Positions 44,313 through 53,083 are shown, counted from the stretch's first letter. The stretch is DNA of 64,000 nt from CALDUY01 sp046350255 (GCA_046350255.1 JAXMAV010000005.1:310001-374000); one strand, 5' to 3'. A program made the numbers and translations. The notes: a model not told the origin generated them from the letters alone.

Positions 44313-45197
44313 GTGAGTTTCTTCGCCTCGTTCAAAAAGTGGTTTGGATCCAAACCCAAGAACAATCTGCCCAAGATCGACGTCAAGAAACGATTCGAGT
44401 TGCTGAACCGGACGGGGCAGGGCAGCATGTCGCGGGTGTGGCGCGCCCGTGACAAGAGTATGGGTCGAGTGGTCTGTCTTAAACTGCTCGACAAGGAGAA
44501 AACGGCCAAGTTCGAGGCGCGCTTTCTGGGATTAAACAAACCCAAGGAAGGCACCATTTGCCTTACGCTGCGCCATGTGAACATCGTGCAGACCCACGAG
44601 TTCGGCATCACCACCGAGGGAGAGTACTACCTCATCATGGAGTTGATCGAGGGAATGGGACTCAATTTCCTCGTGGAAACGCGCAGCGAGAAACTGCAAG
44701 GCAACCGGATCAACTACCTGGGGCAGATCGCCGATTCGCTCGAATATCTACATCGTCAGGGGTATCTGCACCGCGACATCTGCCCGCGCAACATCATGGT
44801 CACCAACGATGATGTGGTGAAGCTGATCGACTTCGGTCTGACCATTCCCAACCGGCCCGAGTTCTGCAAGCCGGGCAATCGGACCGGCACCCCCAACTAC
44901 CTGGCGCCGGAGTTGATCCGGCGGACCACGACCGACCATCGCGTTGATATGTTTGCCCTGGGGGTGACGGCCTACGAGATGTTCTGCCATACCCTGCCCT
45001 GGGACAAGGCGGAGTCGATGCAGACGCTGCTGAGCCACATGAACAGCCCGGGGAAGGACCCGCGCGAACATCGTCCTGACCTGGACGACGCCACGGCCAA
45101 CTTTCTCATCCGATCGATTGAGCGCGAACCACGCAAGCGGTTCCAAACGCCGATGGAGTTCAAAGAAGCGTTGCAGCGGCTTCCGGAGCACTGGTAG
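44313..45197 (+). CDS. Ser/Thr-type protein kinase, small, no extra domain
   Basis: A 294-residue Hanks-type kinase without membrane or sensor domains. The start is a GTG at 44313 with GGGAGG 6 bases upstream; the frame upstream to 44178 overlaps accD. Motifs: Gly loop GQGSMSRVWRA, ATP-binding K57, H153-R-D155 followed by ICPRN160, D173-F-G175, and APELI. The residue two after the catalytic Asp is Cys instead of the Lys typical of Ser/Thr kinases, so the loop looks more like the HRDxxxxN of Tyr-type kinases. It overlaps the end of rsmE by 38 bases tail to tail. Confidence 0.9.
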   Translation: MSFFASFKKWFGSKPKNNLPKIDVKKRFELLNRTGQGSMSRVWRARDKSMGRVVCLKLLDKEKTAKFEARFLGLNKPKEGTICLTLRHVNIVQTHEFGITTEGEYYLIMELIEGMGLNFLVETRSEKLQGNRINYLGQIADSLEYLHRQGYLHRDICPRNIMVTNDDVVKLIDFGLTIPNRPEFCKPGNRTGTPNYLAPELIRRTTTDHRVDMFALGVTAYEMFCHTLPWDKAESMQTLLSHMNSPGKDPREHRPDLDDATANFLIRSIEREPRKRFQTPMEFKEALQRLPEHW

Positions 45198-45885
45198 CCC
45201 CTAGTCGCGCTGCCAGGACCATGGCCGCGGTTTCCATGCGCAAAATGCGCGCGCCCAGAGGGATGGGTTGCCATCCGTGCGCCAGAGTTAGGCTCACCTC
45301 GTCCTCGGTGAATCCACCTTCAGGACCCACCAGGGCCACTGCGGACACGCCTGAGGGAAACGGGTGTGTCTGGGTTGTACCAGGATGGGCGATCAGGCGC
45401 ATCTGGGGGAGATCTGCGCGCAGCACTAGGTCGGCAAGATCGATGGGACCTTCAATACGCATGAGGGTGTTTCGCCCACATTGTTTGGAGGCCTCGATCA
45501 CCTGGCGTTCGAGCTTATCCAGCCGGGTTTCCCTGGGATGAACCACCGAGCGCGTGGTGGTCAGCACGTACAGCACCTGGACACCCAGCTCGGTTAGCTT
45601 TTCGACGAGAAACTGCGCGCGGTCGCCCCGGGGCAGAGGGATGGCCACCTGGAGGCTGAACGGCAGCTCGCGCTGGGGTTCCGCCATGGAGAGAACCTCC
45701 AGCGTGACTGCTCGCTTGCCTACCTCGAGTACCCGGGCCGGATACTCGCGACCGTCGCCGTTGAACAGGCAAACGGCGTCACCGGGGCGAATGCGACAGA
45801 CCACGCTCAGGTGATGGGCTTCCGGCCCTTGCAAGGTGACGATCCCGGGGGCCAACTCCGAGTTGATGTGGAATCTCTCCGACAT
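45160..45885 (-). CDS. rsmE: 16S rRNA m3U1498 methyltransferase
   Basis: A 241-residue SPOUT-class methyltransferase. The N-terminal PUA-like part contains HHLSVVCRIRPGDAVCLF and the C-terminal knotted domain ends VALVGPEGGFTEDEV, LGARILRMETAA, the SAM-binding signature. The ATG at 45885 is preferred; the longer frame reaches 45996 without a good start. It lies between the kinase and the Pro-rich gene, with its tail overlapping the kinase. Confidence 0.93.
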   Translation of the reverse strand: MSERFHINSELAPGIVTLQGPEAHHLSVVCRIRPGDAVCLFNGDGREYPARVLEVGKRAVTLEVLSMAEPQRELPFSLQVAIPLPRGDRAQFLVEKLTELGVQVLYVLTTTRSVVHPRETRLDKLERQVIEASKQCGRNTLMRIEGPIDLADLVLRADLPQMRLIAHPGTTQTHPFPSGVSAVALVGPEGGFTEDEVSLTLAHGWQPIPLGARILRMETAAMVLAARLGATSAPEAAATLL

Positions 45886-45948
45886 CCTGGTTATCTCTCC
45901 GCGCCCTGCCAGCCTGTTGGTGCTGGACTGAACTGAAGGGAATCTATC

Positions 45949-47064
45949 ATGTCCGCTCCGACAACCCGGTCCCACCGGCCTGTTCCACCCGGGCATTCAA
46001 CCCGGCAGCAGCTCGATGAGCTGGATGCCCTGTTGCAGCGCATGCTGGAATTGCCGGTGTCTCGCACCGAGCCGGAGCCGCCTCCCGAGGTAGCCTCCCG
46101 ACCGGCACGGATCGAGTATCCCAGTCCGCCGCCTCAGCCTCGCGTGGCTGCTCCCTACACTCCACCAGTCTATCCGCAATCGTACACCGTGGTGGAGACC
46201 ACGGCAGGTTCTGGAGAATCCGAGGAGCCGATTAGCCCCCGGCGCATCCCGGAAACGTCGGCGTATCCGTTTGCAGGGCATCACGAACCGCCTCGGATGC
46301 AGCAGACCCGAAGCGGTCCTGCGGAGTTTCCTCCTTACCACGAATCGGACAGCAGTCCGCCCCAGGAGGAACCTGGCCGTTCGCGGGGCGAACCGGTGTA
46401 TCCCCAGGCTTATCGTCCGCTGGAGTACCCGGGCCAGGCGATGGATGCCGGTCCCACGGAAGAAGACTGGGTGCCGCTTCGGTCGTCGTGGCAGCCCTCC
46501 GCGCAGACCTGGAAGCCCCTTGTAGACACGTGGGAGCAAACGCGCGAACCGGTGTCTCCGCCGTCACCGATGCCTGGCCCCACCATGCAATACCCGGCGA
46601 TGTCTGGCCCGGCCATGTCCCCGCCGGTGGCCCCGCCCATGGTTCCCCCGATGCCCTCGATGGCGATGCCTCGGTCGATACCGATGCCTGAACCACCTCG
46701 GCCCTCGGCTCCGCCAACCTATCCAGGGGCAGGGATGCCGGTTTTTCCCACCCTGGCTCCGGCGGAAACGCCGCGTGGCCTGCCACCTGTGAACTTTCCT
46801 GCGATGCCGCCTGCGTCCGTGGAGCCTGCGCCGGCCCCGAACAAACCTGCGGTAGAAGCGCCACGGAAGTCTGCGGTGCCGCTGGCGCTCTGGCCGGCTG
46901 TGCTCTTCAACGCCACGTTTGATGTGTGCCTGCTACCGCTGGGTCCGGTGGGGAAGTGGTTCAAGGAACCGACCGGGCGCGGAGTGCTGGGCACCATCGG
47001 CCTGCTGGCAGTGGTGGCGGCCCTGGCCCTAGCAGCAGCCGACGGGATCGGTTGGACCCGGTGA
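45949..47064 (+). CDS. Pro-rich protein with C-terminal membrane segment
   Basis: A 371-residue protein of strongly biased composition. Residues of about 10-300 are rich in Pro, Glu, Tyr and Met, with low-complexity runs such as YPAMSGPAMSPPVAPPMVPP. The C-terminal 70 residues contain a hydrophobic helix at VLGTIGLLAVVAALALAAADGI, preceded by FDVCLLPLGPVGKW. This is typical of unclassified Gemmataceae proteins with a disordered soluble arm and a membrane anchor. It heads a plus-strand run with the DUF6677-like gene. No function can be assigned. Confidence 0.6.
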   Translation: MSAPTTRSHRPVPPGHSTRQQLDELDALLQRMLELPVSRTEPEPPPEVASRPARIEYPSPPPQPRVAAPYTPPVYPQSYTVVETTAGSGESEEPISPRRIPETSAYPFAGHHEPPRMQQTRSGPAEFPPYHESDSSPPQEEPGRSRGEPVYPQAYRPLEYPGQAMDAGPTEEDWVPLRSSWQPSAQTWKPLVDTWEQTREPVSPPSPMPGPTMQYPAMSGPAMSPPVAPPMVPPMPSMAMPRSIPMPEPPRPSAPPTYPGAGMPVFPTLAPAETPRGLPPVNFPAMPPASVEPAPAPNKPAVEAPRKSAVPLALWPAVLFNATFDVCLLPLGPVGKWFKEPTGRGVLGTIGLLAVVAALALAAADGIGWTR

Positions 47065-47146
47065 ATGGTTGTGATACCATACCGAAGCCTGCGCACGGGG
47101 TGAAGCGTCTTCTCCGTCCGCGGTGCCTTTCCGGTGTGAGGAATCC

Positions 47147-47833
47147 ATGGCCACCGCCAGTCCGCCTTCGCAGCCAGTGACGACCATACACACACCATCC
47201 TACCTGGCCGGGGTCCTCAGCTACCTGGTTCCTGGCCTGGGTCAGATCATGCAGGGGCGAATTGGGAAGGGCCTGTTGTTCCTGGTCTGCATCTACACGC
47301 TTTTCTTCTATGGCCTCTACCTGGGTCGGGGTGAGATCACCCTGGATGGGAAGACCTACAGCGTCAGCGGCAACGTCTATCTGCCCGACACCACCGAGGA
47401 AGGGGCGCGCGATAGACAGTTTCCGCCGCTGCTTCAGAACCTGTACAACCGGCCACAGTTTGCGGGACAGTTCTGGGTGGGCATCGCAGCCTGGCCCGCC
47501 CTCGTGCAGTATTTCTACGAAGATGACGCGGCACGCCTGCGGCGCGAGCTGACCACCGGGAAAATGATCGACCAGGACGAGGTCGATCGGAAACGCGAGG
47601 AGCTGGCGCAGAAAGAGCGCGAGCCTTCACGCGGCCATCCCGTGCTGGGGAACTTCATGCGGGAGCCGGACCCCATCGCTATCAACGCCGTTCACAATGC
47701 GGGCGATAAGCGGCTGGAACTCGCCTGGGTGTACACGGTGATTGCCGGGGTACTGAACATCCTCGTCATCTACGACGCCGTGGCGGGCCCTGCCTTCGGC
47801 GCCATGGCCACCCCCGGACAGCGCAAGGAGTGA
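47147..47833 (+). CDS. DUF6677-like membrane protein
   Basis: A 228-residue protein with an N-terminal helical hairpin opened by YLAGVLSYLVPGLGQIMQGR (a TM2-type turn), a probable soluble, charged middle, and two C-terminal helices. The pattern matches a planctomycete family I recognise as DUF6677, of unknown function. The ATG at 47147 has GAGG 6 bases upstream; the GTG at 47123 has no support. It is followed after 7 bases by a 62-residue membrane protein and then by the regulator gene. Confidence 0.65.
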   Translation: MATASPPSQPVTTIHTPSYLAGVLSYLVPGLGQIMQGRIGKGLLFLVCIYTLFFYGLYLGRGEITLDGKTYSVSGNVYLPDTTEEGARDRQFPPLLQNLYNRPQFAGQFWVGIAAWPALVQYFYEDDAARLRRELTTGKMIDQDEVDRKREELAQKEREPSRGHPVLGNFMREPDPIAINAVHNAGDKRLELAWVYTVIAGVLNILVIYDAVAGPAFGAMATPGQRKE

Positions 47834-47840
47834 CCCGCTG

Positions 47841-48029
47841 ATGGATCCTTCACGTTCAATGTACCTGTTTGACCTGCCGCTTCTGGTGGTGTTGATCAGC
47901 CTGGTGTACAGCGCCACGCGTTACGAAAGCTGGTCGTCCATCCTCTGGGAAGCGGTGCGCTGGGGGTTTCGCCTGGTGACCTTCTTGCTGAGCATCGGCG
48001 TGGTGCTCTACCTGGTCAATCGGTTCTAA
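47841..48029 (+). CDS. Small membrane protein, hypothetical
   Basis: A 62-residue protein with two hydrophobic segments (LFDLPLLVVLISLVY and GFRLVTFLLSIGVVLYLV) linked by a polar loop (RYESWSSILWE). It starts 7 bases after the DUF6677-like gene and ends 22 bases before the regulator gene, so it is part of the same run. Its place in the run suggests a membrane component of the same unknown system. Confidence 0.6.
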   Translation: MDPSRSMYLFDLPLLVVLISLVYSATRYESWSSILWEAVRWGFRLVTFLLSIGVVLYLVNRF

Positions 48030-48051
48030 CAGGCCTGGGATTCTACCTGGC

Positions 48052-49428
48052 ATGAGCGACCGAGAACCGAAGCGCGGCCTTCGCTGGGAGGTGCTGTTGC
48101 ACCGGGCCCGGGATCCCGTGTTTGTCCTCGATCGACGCCATCGCCTGCTCTACGTCAACCAGGCCTGGGAAGCCCGCACCGGGATATCGCTGGATCAAGT
48201 CAGGGGACTGGTGTGCCGTCATCCTCGCTCCCCGGGGCCCGAGGCCACGGATGACGACCTGCTGGCCCACTTGCTGACCGCGCCAGCGGACGCGGTGCGT
48301 GGTCAGTTCGCCCGTGTCCGAAGGATCCATCATCCGCGCAACACTCCTGGGGCTCTTCGTAGCTGGTGGGACATCGAGTTCTTCCCGCTGCAACTGACGG
48401 GCCACGCTACCGGGGTGTTGATTGTGGGCAAGGTGCTTCCGCAGGCTATCGAGTCGCTCGATCCCGGCCAGAGTTTACCGGAGCGTCTCGAAAACCTCGG
48501 CACGCAGTATCGAACCCGCTTTGGTTTTGACCTGCTGGCCAGCCAGCATTCCGGGATGCAGCGGATCCGGCAGCAGGCCCGGCTAGCCGCCGAGGTGCAA
48601 GTGCCCGTGCTCCTGGTCGGCGAGGCTGGCACTGGCAAGAAAACGCTGGCCCGGATCATCCATCAGGGAAGCGCCGCACGCGAACGTCCCTTGGCGACAC
48701 TGGACTGTCGCAAAACCCCGCCGGGACTGTTGCTCAGCCTGCTGTTCGACAGTTTCGATGGGGACGAGCCGACCCTCTTGCGGGGGCCCGGGAGTCTGTA
48801 CCTGATCGAGCCTTCCTATCTCCCTCGCGATCTGCAGTATCGGCTGGTCCAGTGGCTGGTAAGCCAGGAACCGAGGCATCCGGTCCCGCGCCTTCTGGTT
48901 GGAAGTCGAACCACACCCGAGGCGGAGGTGGCCGCTGGTCGGCTGCTGCCAGACCTGGCCTGGCGCATGGCGACGCTGCGCATCGATGTGCCGCCGCTGC
49001 GTCATCGCCGCGATGACATTCCCGATCTGATTTGTCGCATAATCGGAGGAGCCAGTCCCCAGCCGCGCATCACGCCCGAGGCAGTTGCTGCGCTGCAGGT
49101 GTACACCTGGCCGGAGAACCTGGCCGAGCTGCGCGAGGTGCTTCGCGCAGTTCGCCGGCGAACTCCGGAACAGATCGATCTTCCCGAGTTGCCACGGCGC
49201 ATCCGCGATGCCTGGCGCATCGACCAGGATCCAGCCCGTCCGGCACCTCCCTCGCTGATTCTCGAAGATGTCCTGCAACAGGTGGAGCGCCGGCTGGTGC
49301 AGCTGGCGCTGGATCGAGCCCGAGGGAACCGTAGCCGTGCTGCCGAGCTGCTGGGCCTGCATCGCTCGCGGCTGCTCCGGCGCCTGGAGGCGCTCGGCAT
49401 GGAGGAAGGTCCGGACGAGACCGACTGA
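48052..49428 (+). CDS. Sigma-54-type regulator with degenerate AAA+ domain
   Basis: A 458-residue protein: N-terminal PAS-like domain (about 10-130, LRWEVLLHRARDPVFVLDRR), a bacterial enhancer-type AAA+ domain (about 165-390) and a Fis-type helix-turn-helix (418-447, NRSRAAELLGLHRSRLLRRL). The AAA+ part departs from the norm: Walker A is G190-EAGTGKK, Walker B is LIEP (I252 where Asp is expected, E253 kept), and the GAFTGA loop that contacts sigma-54 is absent. ATP-driven activation of sigma-54 promoters is therefore unlikely. It sits in a run that includes a receiver-like protein and a ferredoxin. Confidence 0.78.
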   Translation: MSDREPKRGLRWEVLLHRARDPVFVLDRRHRLLYVNQAWEARTGISLDQVRGLVCRHPRSPGPEATDDDLLAHLLTAPADAVRGQFARVRRIHHPRNTPGALRSWWDIEFFPLQLTGHATGVLIVGKVLPQAIESLDPGQSLPERLENLGTQYRTRFGFDLLASQHSGMQRIRQQARLAAEVQVPVLLVGEAGTGKKTLARIIHQGSAARERPLATLDCRKTPPGLLLSLLFDSFDGDEPTLLRGPGSLYLIEPSYLPRDLQYRLVQWLVSQEPRHPVPRLLVGSRTTPEAEVAAGRLLPDLAWRMATLRIDVPPLRHRRDDIPDLICRIIGGASPQPRITPEAVAALQVYTWPENLAELREVLRAVRRRTPEQIDLPELPRRIRDAWRIDQDPARPAPPSLILEDVLQQVERRLVQLALDRARGNRSRAAELLGLHRSRLLRRLEALGMEEGPDETD

Positions 49429-49430
49429 CC

Positions 49431-49802
49431 ATGCGTTATCCACAACTGATCGTGTTTGAATCTGATGGGAGGTTGGCAGCGCAACTGGCGCCGTTATCCA
49501 CGTTGCGAGGCTGGCCCCTGCGCGAGCCGCACCGGGCCGAGTCGGTGCTGTCCTTGTTAGAGACCGACAACCCCAGTGTGGTGGTGATTCGTTGCGGACG
49601 GGATCTGGAGCGCGAGTTGTCGCTGCTGGAGCGGGTTTCGCTGGAGGCGCCTGCTGCTTGCTCGATCCTGGTGGTGGATCAAGCCCATCCGCGGTTGTAT
49701 TCGCTGGGGTGGCAGCTGGGTGCCAGTTTCCTGTTATCGCCGAGGCAGGCCCGGGACCACCTGATCGACCTGGTGGACGCTCACCTGAACATTACACGAT
49801 GA
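49431..49802 (+). CDS. Receiver-like small protein
   Basis: A 123-residue protein with the alternating hydrophobic pattern of a response-regulator fold (QLIVFES, PSVVVIRCG, CSILVVDQA, ASFLLSPRQA). The phosphoacceptor Asp and the other catalytic carboxylates are not clear, since the strand that should carry it reads VVVIRCGRD. It starts 2 bases after the regulator stop and overlaps the ferredoxin start as ATGA, so it is translationally coupled on both sides. The receiver assignment is by pattern only. Confidence 0.5.
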   Translation: MRYPQLIVFESDGRLAAQLAPLSTLRGWPLREPHRAESVLSLLETDNPSVVVIRCGRDLERELSLLERVSLEAPAACSILVVDQAHPRLYSLGWQLGASFLLSPRQARDHLIDLVDAHLNITR

Positions 49803-49996
49803 TCGAGATACCACAAGTAGACGAGCGTTTGTGTCGAGGCGAGGCCGCTTGCGTCGCTGCCTGTCCGGTGGACTGTCTCGAACTGCATCGAGATCGCCCG
49901 GTGCTCGCCCGGCCGCAGCACTGCATCGCCTGTGCGCTCTGCGTCTTGGTGTGTCCGGTCGATGCAATCCAGATGGTAGCGCGGCCGCAGGCCTGA
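49799..49996 (+). CDS. Small 2x[Fe-S] ferredoxin
   Basis: A 65-residue ferredoxin starting at ATG 49799, which overlaps the previous stop. The second cluster motif is canonical: C42-x2-C45-x2-C48-x3-C52-P. The first is C12-x2-E15-x2-C18-x3-C22-P, with Glu in place of the second Cys, so that cluster may be [3Fe-4S] or bind a fourth ligand other than Cys. It is presumably an electron carrier, but no redox partner gene is adjacent. A hairpin terminator follows. Confidence 0.85.
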   Translation: MIEIPQVDERLCRGEAACVAACPVDCLELHRDRPVLARPQHCIACALCVLVCPVDAIQMVARPQA

Positions 49997-50008
49997 ACAA
50001 TAAACGAA

Positions 50009-50043
50009 CAACCCCTCGCGAAGTAGTGCTCCGCGAGGGGTTG
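50009..50043. terminator. Bidirectional terminator hairpin
   Basis: A perfect 12-bp stem (50009-50020 with 50032-50043) and 11-base loop lie between the ferredoxin (+) and the TIGR03000 protein gene (-). On the minus strand it is followed by a T-rich stretch (TTCGTTTATTG). Confidence 0.75.
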
Positions 50044-50059
50044 CAATGATAGCTGACAA

Positions 50060-50743
50060 TCAGCGAGCCGTGGCGTTGGCGACCCCGGTGTTATCTCGCA
50101 TCAGGCGGAAATCGGCCTTGATGTCCTGCCCAGCCGTGATGGTGATCTTGCGGTTTTCGACGATCTTCTTGCCGTCGCGGACCACCTCGGCGCGGAGTTC
50201 GTAAAAGTACTGCTCGCCCTTCTTCAGCGGCGGGGTACGGAACGACTTGCGCTCGCCGATATTGTCGATCTTCACGTCGTCGACGAAAAGCTGGGCGTCG
50301 GCGGGCAGCTCAAAGGTGACCCGGGCGCGGACCTGAGACTTCTCTGGGTCGAGGTCGTCGTCCTTGTCCTTGTCCTTCTTCTTCATGCTCTTCTCATCCG
50401 GATCATCATCGTCCGTTTTGTCCTTGATCCCCGGACGAGGCTTGTCCTTGGTGTCGGTCTTGGTGTCGGGCGCAGAGTAAGTGGAGGGTAGCATCACCGG
50501 GGGCAACGGCATGCCGTAGGCGGGGCTGGCGTAACCGCCACAACCACCCCAGCAGGCGTATCCCGACCAGTAGCCACCGTAGGGCATCCCCCAGCCGCCA
50601 TGGGCGTGGATGGGGCCCTGGTAACCGGTGTAGCAGGCTCCGTAGCACGGGCCGTAGCAAACGCCGTAGGGAATCTTATGTCCCCCGTGGGCGGGAGCTG
50701 ATTCAGTCGCGGTCAGCGCCGCCATGAGAACGACACTATACAT
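50060..50743 (-). CDS. Exported protein with TIGR03000 domain
   Basis: A 227-residue protein. A short hydrophobic N-terminus (MYSVVLMAALTATES) is followed by a Gly/Tyr/Cys-rich region (about residues 20-80, GPCYGACYTGYQG and CWGGCGGYAS), a Lys/Asp-rich linker and a C-terminal TIGR03000 domain (about 150-222) ending ITITAGQDIKADF. The TIGR03000 domain is known from planctomycetes only and its function is unknown. The Cys-rich repeat may crosslink in the envelope, which is inference. The ATG at 50743 follows GAGG at a short distance; the longer frame to 50830 is not supported. Confidence 0.8.
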   Translation of the reverse strand: MYSVVLMAALTATESAPAHGGHKIPYGVCYGPCYGACYTGYQGPIHAHGGWGMPYGGYWSGYACWGGCGGYASPAYGMPLPPVMLPSTYSAPDTKTDTKDKPRPGIKDKTDDDDPDEKSMKKKDKDKDDDLDPEKSQVRARVTFELPADAQLFVDDVKIDNIGERKSFRTPPLKKGEQYFYELRAEVVRDGKKIVENRKITITAGQDIKADFRLMRDNTGVANATAR

Positions 50744-50907
50744 TGCCTCATCCCCCTGTCTGTTCCTGTTCCGTCCTCTCGGTGGAGAGTAAGTGCAAAA
50801 AATAGTAAAGCCCGGAAGAGGGAGAGGCAAATGGAGATGCGAGCGCGGTCGGGAAGAATCTCCATTTCAGGGAGGTAAAGTCGGCCAGGAGTTCCTCGTC
50901 CGCACAA

Positions 50908-52017
50908 TCATTGCCAACCGCGCGTGCGAAATAACCGGATAGCCACGCCCACCCAGATCAGGGAGAGGATGGTGGCGCCAAGCAGGTTCCCCCAGTGGTA
51001 CCAGTGAATATGCCCGACAAGGGCTGCATGAATGAGCCGGGGGCCATGGTACTCGAACGCGAGGTAGGACAACGCCGAGAGGTTATTCTGCTGACAGATC
51101 ATGAGCAGGAGTGAGACCCCCAAGAGGTAGCACATGGCACCCATGCTGGCGGCGCGCTGCGTTTGGGCCAGACTGGCAATCGTCATGCCGATGCCCACCG
51201 ACCCCACCACGCAAACCACCAGGGAGCACCAGAAAAAGGGATGAAGCAACACACGTGGTTCGTAGATGCCGGCGAGGATCGCGGCGAGTAGCAGAGCGAG
51301 CAAGGGGTAAAAGAGAAAGCGAGCGCCGATGAGTTCCGCCGAGGTGGCTGGCGACAGAGCCTGGGCCAGTAGCACACCTCGTTCGTGTTCTTCGCAGGTC
51401 ATGGAAGGGAGCAGATAGATACAGAGGAAGAACACGCCGAACAGGACCAGGGAGGTCGCCAGCCCACTGCGTGGATCAAGGCCGCCCTGCAGAGAAAATC
51501 CCTGCTCTTCCAGGAGGCCGAGTCCCAGCGAGGGGGGAGAATCATCTCTGGTGGGGGTGGGCTGTTGTTGCACGAACCGGAGGGTTTCCTTCCAGAACCA
51601 GACCTCGTAGGGGGCCAGGGCGCCGCGGTTGGCGCCGGGGAACCAAAACCAGACCGTTCCGCTGAAGCCAGGCCTCTGGGCCGGCCGTAGCTGGATCGCT
51701 CCAGTGTTCTGCGGGTAGTAGAGGACCCCCTGGGCATCGCGAGGCACCTGGTTGAAGGAGCGGAAGCGAAGGCTGCTCTGCAGTTCGTCGGGGATGTGGG
51801 TTTTCAGATGATCGATAAGGGGTGAAGGTGCTGCATAATCGACGTAGCAGATCTGTACCCCGGGGAGCAAGCCGACCTGGTTGGTGCTGCGGTTACTGAA
51901 GACTGAGAGCAGCACCGAGGCGACGAGCAACAGGAGGATCATGGCCAGGCCGCCACGGTTGGCAAGGTGGCGTTGCCACTCCTTTTTCACCAGCGCTTTC
52001 AGGATGTAGCCGCGCAC
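50908..52017 (-). CDS. ABC-2 type transporter permease
   Basis: A 369-residue membrane protein with one N-terminal helix, a large extracytoplasmic loop (about 40-170) and five C-terminal helices, the usual ABC-2 export permease design. The start is a GTG with GGAGG 9 bases upstream, 19 bases after the ATPase gene. The large loop contains a hydrophobic-aromatic pattern (PGFSGTVWFWFPGANRG) but no known domain. It may export an unknown substrate with the adjacent ATPase. No substrate gene is near. Confidence 0.8.
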   Translation of the reverse strand: MRGYILKALVKKEWQRHLANRGGLAMILLLLVASVLLSVFSNRSTNQVGLLPGVQICYVDYAAPSPLIDHLKTHIPDELQSSLRFRSFNQVPRDAQGVLYYPQNTGAIQLRPAQRPGFSGTVWFWFPGANRGALAPYEVWFWKETLRFVQQQPTPTRDDSPPSLGLGLLEEQGFSLQGGLDPRSGLATSLVLFGVFFLCIYLLPSMTCEEHERGVLLAQALSPATSAELIGARFLFYPLLALLLAAILAGIYEPRVLLHPFFWCSLVVCVVGSVGIGMTIASLAQTQRAASMGAMCYLLGVSLLLMICQQNNLSALSYLAFEYHGPRLIHAALVGHIHWYHWGNLLGATILSLIWVGVAIRLFRTRGWQ

Positions 52018-52036
52018 GGCTCGAACCTCCAGGGGG

Positions 52037-52885
52037 TTACTCGAAGGCGTTGCCGGTCAGCTTGAGAAACGCTTCGTGGAAATCGAACTCGCGGGTTTGC
52101 AGGCTGGCCACCTGGCCGCTTTGAATCTGAGAGCCGAGTTGCTCGCGTTGCTGCTGGCTATCGAGATCGAACGTGAGGCGCTCGCCGCTGCCCAGGATCA
52201 CATCGACCCGGCGTTCGGTGTGTTGCTGGCGCAGGGCCAGGGGCGAATCGAGCGCCACCAGCCTGCCCTTGCAGAGGATGGCCACGCGGTCGCAGATTTG
52301 CTCGACTTCCTTCATGTTGTGGGTGGTAATCAGCACGGTGGTGCCGGCCTTCACCAATTCGCGCAGGATGCGATGGACCACCTCGCAGGAATGAATGTCG
52401 AGATTGGCGGTCGGCTCGTCGAGGTAGAGAAGCCGCGGTCGGTGAAGCAGGGCCCTGGCCAGCAGGAGCTTGCGGCGCATGCCTAACGAGTAGGCCCGGA
52501 CCAGCAGATGGCCGGCCTCGCTGAGTTCGACCTGGGCCAGGCATTCGTCAATGCGTCGGGGATCGACCTGGTAGAGCTCGGCGAAGAAGGCGAGGTTCTG
52601 GCTGCCGGTGAACTCGTCGAAGTGATTTTCGCGATCCGGGACGTAGCCAAAAAGGGACTTGATGGCCTGCCACTCGCGGACGAGATCGCGCCCGGCCACG
52701 GTGACACTGCCGGCGCTGGGATGACGCTGGCCGATAAGCACGCGCAACGTGCTAGATTTGCCAGCGCCATTGGGGCCGAGCAGGCCGAACAATTCCCCGG
52801 GGTATAGCCCGAGGGTCAGATGATCGACCGCGAGGAAGTCGCCGTAGCGTACGACGAGATCCTGCAGCATGAGGATTGGTTCCAC
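52037..52885 (-). CDS. ABC transporter ATP-binding protein
   Basis: A 282-residue ABC ATPase. Walker A is GPNGAGKSS, the signature is SLGMRRK (a variant of LSGGQ), and Walker B is LLYLDEPTANLD, followed by the H-loop ITTHNMKEVE. The C-terminal extension of about 70 residues is charged and resembles the regulatory tails of ABC-2 exporters. The start is a GTG at 52885 with GAGGA upstream. It forms an operon with the permease. The divergent cysteine desulfurase leader lies 290 bases away. Confidence 0.93.
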   Translation of the reverse strand: MEPILMLQDLVVRYGDFLAVDHLTLGLYPGELFGLLGPNGAGKSSTLRVLIGQRHPSAGSVTVAGRDLVREWQAIKSLFGYVPDRENHFDEFTGSQNLAFFAELYQVDPRRIDECLAQVELSEAGHLLVRAYSLGMRRKLLLARALLHRPRLLYLDEPTANLDIHSCEVVHRILRELVKAGTTVLITTHNMKEVEQICDRVAILCKGRLVALDSPLALRQQHTERRVDVILGSGERLTFDLDSQQQREQLGSQIQSGQVASLQTREFDFHEAFLKLTGNAFE

Positions 52886-53083
52886 GCGCTACCGTCCTCG
52901 ACCAGAGCTAGAGGTTCACCGAGGAAGTGTAGGTCACAGTCGGTGTGAAGGTCCGGTACGAGGCTGGCGGAGCGGAGGAAAAATGCTCATTTGCCATTTT
53001 CCGCCTCCACGATCGAGGCTAGAATAACAGATGAAGGAAGGGGCTTGCCTCGCCGATTTTTTCATTCGTGTTCGCTTCCTGGA

